Below, in pieces: positions 59,585 through 64,000 of a DNA stretch of 64,000 nucleotides (within the stretch, counting starts at the first letter, position 1; every line of letters starts with the position of its first letter). Where the stretch lies: positions 28,233-92,232 of the forward strand of contig NZ_QEQK01000013.1 of NCBI RefSeq assembly GCF_003151135.1, read 5' to 3'. Made by a program: the position numbers and the translations under genes. The notes under the pieces were generated by a model. It was not told where the DNA came from and ran no database searches. It saw only the letters and a program-made list of their open reading frames with translations. This DNA comes from Abyssibacter profundi. GTDB lineage: Bacteria; Pseudomonadota; Gammaproteobacteria; Nevskiales; OUC007.

Positions 59585-60589
59585 ATGAACGCAATGATTC
59601 GTCACGGACTGCTCGGCTGCGGCCTTGCGCTGACCATCGGACTCGCCGGCTGTTCGGGCAGTGAGGGTGAGACCACCGACTCCACGCCGCTGCCGGTGGC
59701 TGATGAGCCCGCCGTCGATATCGATCCACTGCTGGGGGGCGAACCGCTGGATCAGCTGCAGGTCACGCTTGACCAGCTGCTCATCGACGGCCTGTCCACT
59801 CGCCTGCCCGACGCGGCGGGTCGTGAACTGGTCACTGCGGTGAGCCTGGCTGTCATCACGTTGTTGGATGCGCCCGATGAATTGTTGGAGGCGCTGCTGG
59901 CGGCCGGCGATTTCGTCTCCGCCGGGGAGGCCGACCCGGCGGTGTTCCAGACCCTGCTTGCAGACGCCGGGGCTGAGGTCTTCGTCCACACCCGCGATAC
60001 GGTGGCATTGCTGATCGCCGGCTTGCAGTCGCTGGCGCCAGAGGCCGGCCAGAAGCAGACGCAGGCGGCACTGGCTGCGTTATCGGAGCTGGACGCATGG
60101 CTGGCCGATCCGGCAGCAATTAGCGACGTGAGCGCCCTGACCGCTCAGCTGCGCCGGGTGGCGCAGGAGCTGGCGGCCATGGACACCCAGGCGTTCGAGC
60201 TGTCGCCAGAGGCCCGTCAGGGTTTGGCGACCGCGCTTGCGGTGCTGACGCCGACGCTCACCCAAACAGCCGGCATGATCGACGGGTTTAGCGACCCGGC
60301 CACCGGGTTCCCGGATACGGCCATGCTGGGTTCGGTCGAGAATATGCTGCTGGGCCTGGAGAACATCCTGCCGTTGCTTGCGGCGACCCTGGAGGACCTC
60401 GCCAATGGGGAGCCGGATCTGGCCGCACTCATCTCGGATCTGGCCGACGAACTGGACGCCCTGCTCGCCGAACAAGGCGTGCTGCCGATGGCGGTCGACG
60501 TGCTCTACACGGTGCTTGTGGCCGTGCTCACGCCGGTGACCGGTGGGTTGTCTGCCCTGCTCTGCGGGTTGCTGCCTCTCTGCGACTAA
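59585..60589 (+). CDS. Predicted lipoprotein, tandem paralogue B (unrecognised family)
   Basis: 334 residues starting at ATG 59585 (GGAGG upstream within 10 bases). Lipobox TIGLAGC (Cys near 22). It shares with its upstream neighbour LLGGEPLDQLQ, DAPDELLEALLAAG, AGEADPAVFQTLLADAG and the C-terminal LSALLCGLLPLCD, while the middle diverges. Long stretches of Leu/Ala/Asp helices suggest a rod-like or bundle protein. Family unknown; 160 bases separate the pair, so each may have its own promoter. Confidence 0.78.
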   Translation: MNAMIRHGLLGCGLALTIGLAGCSGSEGETTDSTPLPVADEPAVDIDPLLGGEPLDQLQVTLDQLLIDGLSTRLPDAAGRELVTAVSLAVITLLDAPDELLEALLAAGDFVSAGEADPAVFQTLLADAGAEVFVHTRDTVALLIAGLQSLAPEAGQKQTQAALAALSELDAWLADPAAISDVSALTAQLRRVAQELAAMDTQAFELSPEARQGLATALAVLTPTLTQTAGMIDGFSDPATGFPDTAMLGSVENMLLGLENILPLLAATLEDLANGEPDLAALISDLADELDALLAEQGVLPMAVDVLYTVLVAVLTPVTGGLSALLCGLLPLCD

Positions 60590-60644
60590 CCTCGGTGCCC
60601 TGCCTTGGCTGATGGGGCCGAGGCAGGCGCGGGTGTCACACCAC

Positions 60645-60669
60645 AGCCGGCGGCGGGCAGTCGCCGGCT
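60645..60669 (+). terminator. Possible terminator hairpin after lipoprotein B
   Basis: 8-bp perfect stem AGCCGGCG / CGCCGGCT (60645-60652 with 60662-60669), followed by TCGTT, a weak T-run. A second, longer imperfect stem (60600-60609 with 60617-60626) lies just before it. Either could end transcription of the lipoprotein genes. Confidence 0.45.
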
Positions 60670-60708
60670 TCGTTATGCTCGGGGCCTGATTTGTTCAGGA
60701 GCGCCGTC

Positions 60709-61221
60709 GTGTCACAGGCGACACTTGCCCCACGCCCGGTGTCTGCTTCCGCGATTCGCGGTCATGTCTACAAGGTTTTTCCGAACGACATGAATGCCCA
60801 CCGGACCGTTTTCGGCGGTCTGGTTATGTCGACCATCGACCGTCTCGCACTGGTGGTTGCCGAACGTCACAGCGGTCGTGTCTGTGTCACGGTCTCCGTC
60901 GATGCCATGCACTTCCTGTCGCCCGCCGCCGAGGGCGATACCCTGATCTACTCGGCGTCGGTCAACCGCGCCTGGCGCACGTCGATGGAGATCGGCGCCC
61001 GGGTGATTGCCGAGAACAGCTACACCGGTGAGACCCGGCACATCGTCTCGGCCTATCTGACGTTTGTTGCGCTGGACGAGCATAACCGTGCTATCGACGT
61101 GCCCCCGGTCCAGCCGGAATCCGACATCGAGGCCCAGCGTTTCCGCGAGGCGGAGGTCAGACGTCGCCTGCGGCTGGATCACGCCAAGACATTGCATGCC
61201 ATGCGAGAGGGACGAACATGA
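60709..61221 (+). CDS. Acyl-CoA thioesterase, hotdog fold
   Basis: 170 residues from GTG 60709, after AGGAG at 8 bases. [34 protein letters not shown] is the YciA/acyl-CoA-hydrolase hotdog signature, with the Asn-x-x-Gly catalytic loop; [26 protein letters not shown] follows. Such enzymes hydrolyse acyl-CoA to free acid and CoA as hexamers. TATGCT (60674-60679) could be a -10. Its stop overlaps the panE-like start by 4 bases. Confidence 0.9.
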   Translation: MSQATLAPRPVSASAIRGHVYKVFPNDMNAHRTVFGGLVMSTIDRLALVVAERHSGRVCVTVSVDAMHFLSPAAEGDTLIYSASVNRAWRTSMEIGARVIAENSYTGETRHIVSAYLTFVALDEHNRAIDVPPVQPESDIEAQRFREAEVRRRLRLDHAKTLHAMREGRT

Positions 61222-62252
61222 GAAATCCGGTCACGATCGGCGTTGCCGGTGCCGGCAGCATCGGGGCTTATCTGGGAGGCCGGCTGGCGGCCGCCGGGCA
61301 TCGCGTCGTGTTGTTGGGTCGACAGCGCCTGGCCGATGCCGTCGCAGACCAGGGCCTACGACTGACGGCGCTGGACGGATTCGACCAGACCGTGGGTGCC
61401 GACGCGCTGGAGATCACCACCGATCCAGCGGCCCTGGCGGGCTGTGATCTGGTCCTCGTCACCACCAAAAGTCACGATACCGAACCCATGGCGCGCTCCC
61501 TGGCGCCGCATCTCAATAACGGAACCACAGTGGTCAGCTTCCAGAACGGTGTCCGCAACCCGGCCGTGCTGCGTGAGCGCCTGCCCGGCATGCATGTCCT
61601 GGCCGGCATGGTGCCCTACAACGTGATCTGGACCGACGCGGCTCATTTTCACCAGGGCACCAGCGGATCACTGGTGGTGGAGACGGGCGAGCCGCTGGAC
61701 CATGTAGCGCGTGCGGTGGGCGAAGCGTTCAAGCAGGCCGAGCTGCCCATGGTGCTCGATGAGGACATCGATGCCGTGCAGTGGGGCAAGCTGGTGGTCA
61801 ATCTCAACAACGCCACCAATGCGCTCTCCGGTCTGCCCTTGCAGGAACAGCTGGCCGACCGTGACTACCGTCGGGCGACCGCCGCCGCACAACGCGAAGC
61901 CCTGGCCCTGATCACCGCCGCCGGCTTCGCCGTGAAACGCTCCGGCAAGATGCTGCCGACGCTCATGCCCAAGATTCTCGTCGCGCCCGACTGGTTGTTT
62001 CGTCGGGTCGCAGCCGGCATGGTCAAGGTAGACCCCCAGGCGCGGTCCTCCATGTGGGAAGACCTGACGCGGGGCCGTAAAACGGAGATCGACTATCTCA
62101 ACGGCGAGATCGTACGGCTGGCCGAGAGCATCGGACGCCAGGCGCCCGTCAACGCCGCGGTCTGCCGGTTAATCCACGCCGCCGAGCAGGCACAGGCCTC
62201 ACCGCAGATCGGGTCGCAGGCCCTGCTCGAACAGCTGGGCGTACGAGCCTAG
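61218..62252 (+). CDS. 2-dehydropantoate 2-reductase family protein
   Basis: 344 residues. NADP-binding [23 protein letters not shown], catalytic Lys region [20 protein letters not shown] with a preceding WGKL, and the C-terminal [31 protein letters not shown], which is diagnostic for the PanE/ApbA family. PanE makes pantoate for coenzyme A; several paralogues have other substrates, and this gene is not next to pan genes, so I leave the symbol open. Coupled to the thioesterase. Confidence 0.9.
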   Translation: MRNPVTIGVAGAGSIGAYLGGRLAAAGHRVVLLGRQRLADAVADQGLRLTALDGFDQTVGADALEITTDPAALAGCDLVLVTTKSHDTEPMARSLAPHLNNGTTVVSFQNGVRNPAVLRERLPGMHVLAGMVPYNVIWTDAAHFHQGTSGSLVVETGEPLDHVARAVGEAFKQAELPMVLDEDIDAVQWGKLVVNLNNATNALSGLPLQEQLADRDYRRATAAAQREALALITAAGFAVKRSGKMLPTLMPKILVAPDWLFRRVAAGMVKVDPQARSSMWEDLTRGRKTEIDYLNGEIVRLAESIGRQAPVNAAVCRLIHAAEQAQASPQIGSQALLEQLGVRA

Positions 62253-62330
62253 CGAACGCAACGGGGCGGTCATGCGGCCCGGGTATAACGCCGGTTCGTG
62301 CCGCGCCCGATCTCGACTGCAGGAGCAAGC

Positions 62331-63761
62331 ATGCGAAGACGCACCAAAATTGTCGCCACCCTGGGGCCCGCAACCGACGGCGCCGGAACCATTCGGGATC
62401 TCGTCCTCGCCGGGATGAATGTTGCGCGGGTAAATTTCTCGCATGCCACGCATGAGGAGCACCGCCGGCGTATCGACGCCGTGCGCAAGGCTGCCGAGGA
62501 CACGGGCCGGGAGGTCGCCATCCTGGTCGACTTGCAAGGCCCCAAGATCCGCATTGAAGGCTTCGCCGACGGACCGGTGCAACTTGAAGATGGGGCCCGG
62601 TTCACGCTGGACACGGCGCTGGATCACAAGGCGGGAACCGTGGAACGTGTCGGCATTAGCTATCCGGCGCTCACCACCGACGTGCAGGCCGGCGATGTGC
62701 TGCTGCTAAACGACGGCGCCATCCGCTTGGAGGTCGAGACCATCGACGGCTCGGCCGTGCACTGCCGTGTGGTCTCCGGCGGGCGGCTGTCCGATCGCAA
62801 GGGCATCAACCGTCTGGGCGGAGGATTGTCAGCCGAAGCGCTCACCGACAAGGACCGCGAAGACGTCAAACTGGCCGCCGAAATCGGCGCCGATTTCGTG
62901 GCCGTCTCGTTTCCGCGCACGGCGGCCGACATGCAGGCCGCGCGCGACCTCTGTGAATCCCACGGGCTGGACGCGCATCTCATCGCCAAGATCGAACGGG
63001 CCGAGGCGCTGGATGACCTCGAACCCATTGTCGAGGCCTCCGATGGCGTCATGGTGGCGCGCGGCGATCTGGGCGTCGAGATTGGTGACGCCGAACTACC
63101 GGCCGTACAGAAGCGCATCATCGCCCTGGCCCGCGAGATGAACCGCGTGGTGATCACCGCCACGCAGATGATGGAATCCATGGTCCACCAGCCCATCCCC
63201 ACCCGGGCGGAGGTGCTGGACGTGGCCAATGCCGTTATGGACGGCACCGATGCCGTGATGCTGTCGGCGGAGACGGCGGCCGGCAAGTATCCGGTCAAAG
63301 CGGTCGATGCGATGGTGCGTGTCTGCCTTGGCGCCGAGAAGCACCTGGTCTCGCGGCGCAAACGGTCGAAGAAGGCGGACCACTTCGCCCGCACCGACGA
63401 AGCCATTGCCATGGCGACCATGTATACCGCCCGCCACATGCACGCCCAGGCCATTATTTCGCTGACCGAGTCCGGTGCGACCGCAAGAATGATGTCGCGA
63501 CAGGACATCGGCATCCCCATCTTCGCGATGACCCGGTTTGCCTCCACGCGTCAGCGCATGTGTTTATGCCGAGGCGTCTACCCCATCCACTTCGACGCCA
63601 CGCATCTGGACTCCTCGCTCAAGCCCATCCGCGAAGCCATCAACTGCCTGCGCGACCGCGATCTGGTGGCCGACGGGGATCGCGTGCTCATCACCAAGGG
63701 CGACTTCACCGGGCCCGGCGGCACGAATGCGCTCAAAATCGTGACGGTGGGGGAGTACTAG
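62331..63761 (+). CDS. pyk: Pyruvate kinase
   Basis: 476 residues from ATG 62331, after AGGAG. Transfers phosphate from phosphoenolpyruvate to ADP. RRTKIVATLGPATDGAGTIRDLVLAGMNVARVNFSHAT start, ILVDLQGPKIRI, the signature LIAKIERAEALDDLEPIVEASDGVMVARGDLGVEI with the catalytic Lys, and VITATQMMESMVHQPIPTRAEVLDVANAVMDGTDAVMLSAETA. TATAAC at 62284-62289 may be its -10. Length is that of type II (PykA-like) enzymes. Confidence 0.97.
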   Translation: MRRRTKIVATLGPATDGAGTIRDLVLAGMNVARVNFSHATHEEHRRRIDAVRKAAEDTGREVAILVDLQGPKIRIEGFADGPVQLEDGARFTLDTALDHKAGTVERVGISYPALTTDVQAGDVLLLNDGAIRLEVETIDGSAVHCRVVSGGRLSDRKGINRLGGGLSAEALTDKDREDVKLAAEIGADFVAVSFPRTAADMQAARDLCESHGLDAHLIAKIERAEALDDLEPIVEASDGVMVARGDLGVEIGDAELPAVQKRIIALAREMNRVVITATQMMESMVHQPIPTRAEVLDVANAVMDGTDAVMLSAETAAGKYPVKAVDAMVRVCLGAEKHLVSRRKRSKKADHFARTDEAIAMATMYTARHMHAQAIISLTESGATARMMSRQDIGIPIFAMTRFASTRQRMCLCRGVYPIHFDATHLDSSLKPIREAINCLRDRDLVADGDRVLITKGDFTGPGGTNALKIVTVGEY

Positions 63762-64000
63762 GGAAACACTGAACTATTAGCACCCCCAAGACGGAGCCAG
63801 TTTTCACGCGAGCCCAGGCGGAGTGAGTGCCGCTTGGTTATTCCAAGTCAGTGAACGACACGAATGCGTTGGGAACGTATTCGGACGGCCGCAGGCCGGC
63901 CCGAAGGGCGAAGCGCATGGACGCGCTTCGCAACGCAGGATCGCGGGAAAACCGGCCCGTTCCGTCTGGATTGCGCCTGCAAACAGGCCAGACTGCGTTG
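63762..64000. other. Structured tail after pyk, no gene called; possible mobile-element edge
   Basis: 239 bases to the window end. Directly after the pyk stop the sequence reads GGGAAACACTGAACTATTAG, which recalls the terminal repeats of some IS5-like insertion sequences. There are hairpins: CGAATGCGTT/AACGTATTCG (63861-63883, one mismatch) and GCGAAGCGC/GCGCTTCGC (63908-63916 with 63923-63931, perfect). Frames are open to the edge on both strands but too short to judge. I cannot call a transposase. Confidence 0.35.

Overview
The window is one continuous piece of a bacterial chromosome around the replication origin. The order yidC-yidD-rnpA-rpmH | dnaA-dnaN-recF-gyrB, TamA/TamB, YbbA/YbbP beside TesA, a HemB metal loop without cysteines, and many lipoprotein and outer-membrane signals indicate a GC-rich Gammaproteobacterium. 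A glucosylglycerol-phosphate phosphatase of the salt-tolerance type suggests a marine or halophilic lifestyle. I cannot fix the genus from sequence alone.

Layout. 1-8.2 kb: the origin block. yidC (cut by the left edge), yidD, rnpA and rpmH run leftward; dnaA, dnaN, recF and gyrB run rightward. The dnaA-dnaN gap carries DnaA boxes followed by a GC-rich spacer and a run of CTA triplets, which resembles a DnaA-trio unwinding element. recF contains two perfect 16-bp parS palindromes. 8.2-17.5 kb: alanine dehydrogenase, the tamA-tamB pair, a sugar-nucleotide-epimerase-like protein and a lipoprotein S41 protease. 17.6-18.3 kb: a VapBC-type toxin-antitoxin module with three evenly spaced heptamers in front. 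18.4-27.4 kb: a VOC protein, then a long leftward run: a degenerate glutaredoxin fused to DUF3429, an FeS-type photolyase/cryptochrome, a 51-residue DUF2256 protein, an M28-like lipoprotein lacking the usual metal ligands, and a tightly overlapping five-gene set (exported S33 hydrolase, ABC ATPase, ABC permease, ECF sigma factor, membrane protein).

27.6-39.3 kb: murI, a small unknown gene, the StpA-like phosphatase, an exported catalase-peroxidase, a DUF2855/TetR divergent pair, a GPH-family transporter, and an overlapping lipid-modification operon (FAD oxidoreductase, DUF1365, cyclopropane-fatty-acid-synthase-like methyltransferase). 39.3-47.3 kb: tesA divergent from ybbA-ybbP with the two start codons interlocked, a PAS histidine kinase, malate dehydrogenase, a CorA-family transporter and DUF924.

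47.3-64 kb: an outer-membrane protein, ATP-grasp and LysE genes, a lipoprotein gene that is out of frame because of a third copy of a 7-bp tandem repeat, glpK, DUF547, hemB-aroE, a cupin, a diguanylate cyclase, a haloalkane dehalogenase, two tandem paralogous lipoproteins of no recognised family, a hotdog thioesterase, a PanE-like reductase and pyruvate kinase. The last 240 bases hold hairpins and no gene I can call, and may be the edge of a mobile element.

The most interesting points are the heptamer-repeat frameshift (possible phase variation), the parS pair inside recF together with the Bacillus-like origin layout, the ECF-sigma/ABC/hydrolase operon, the DUF2256-photolyase-DUF3429 set, and the duplicated lipoproteins. 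I saw no tRNA, rRNA, CRISPR array or prophage.
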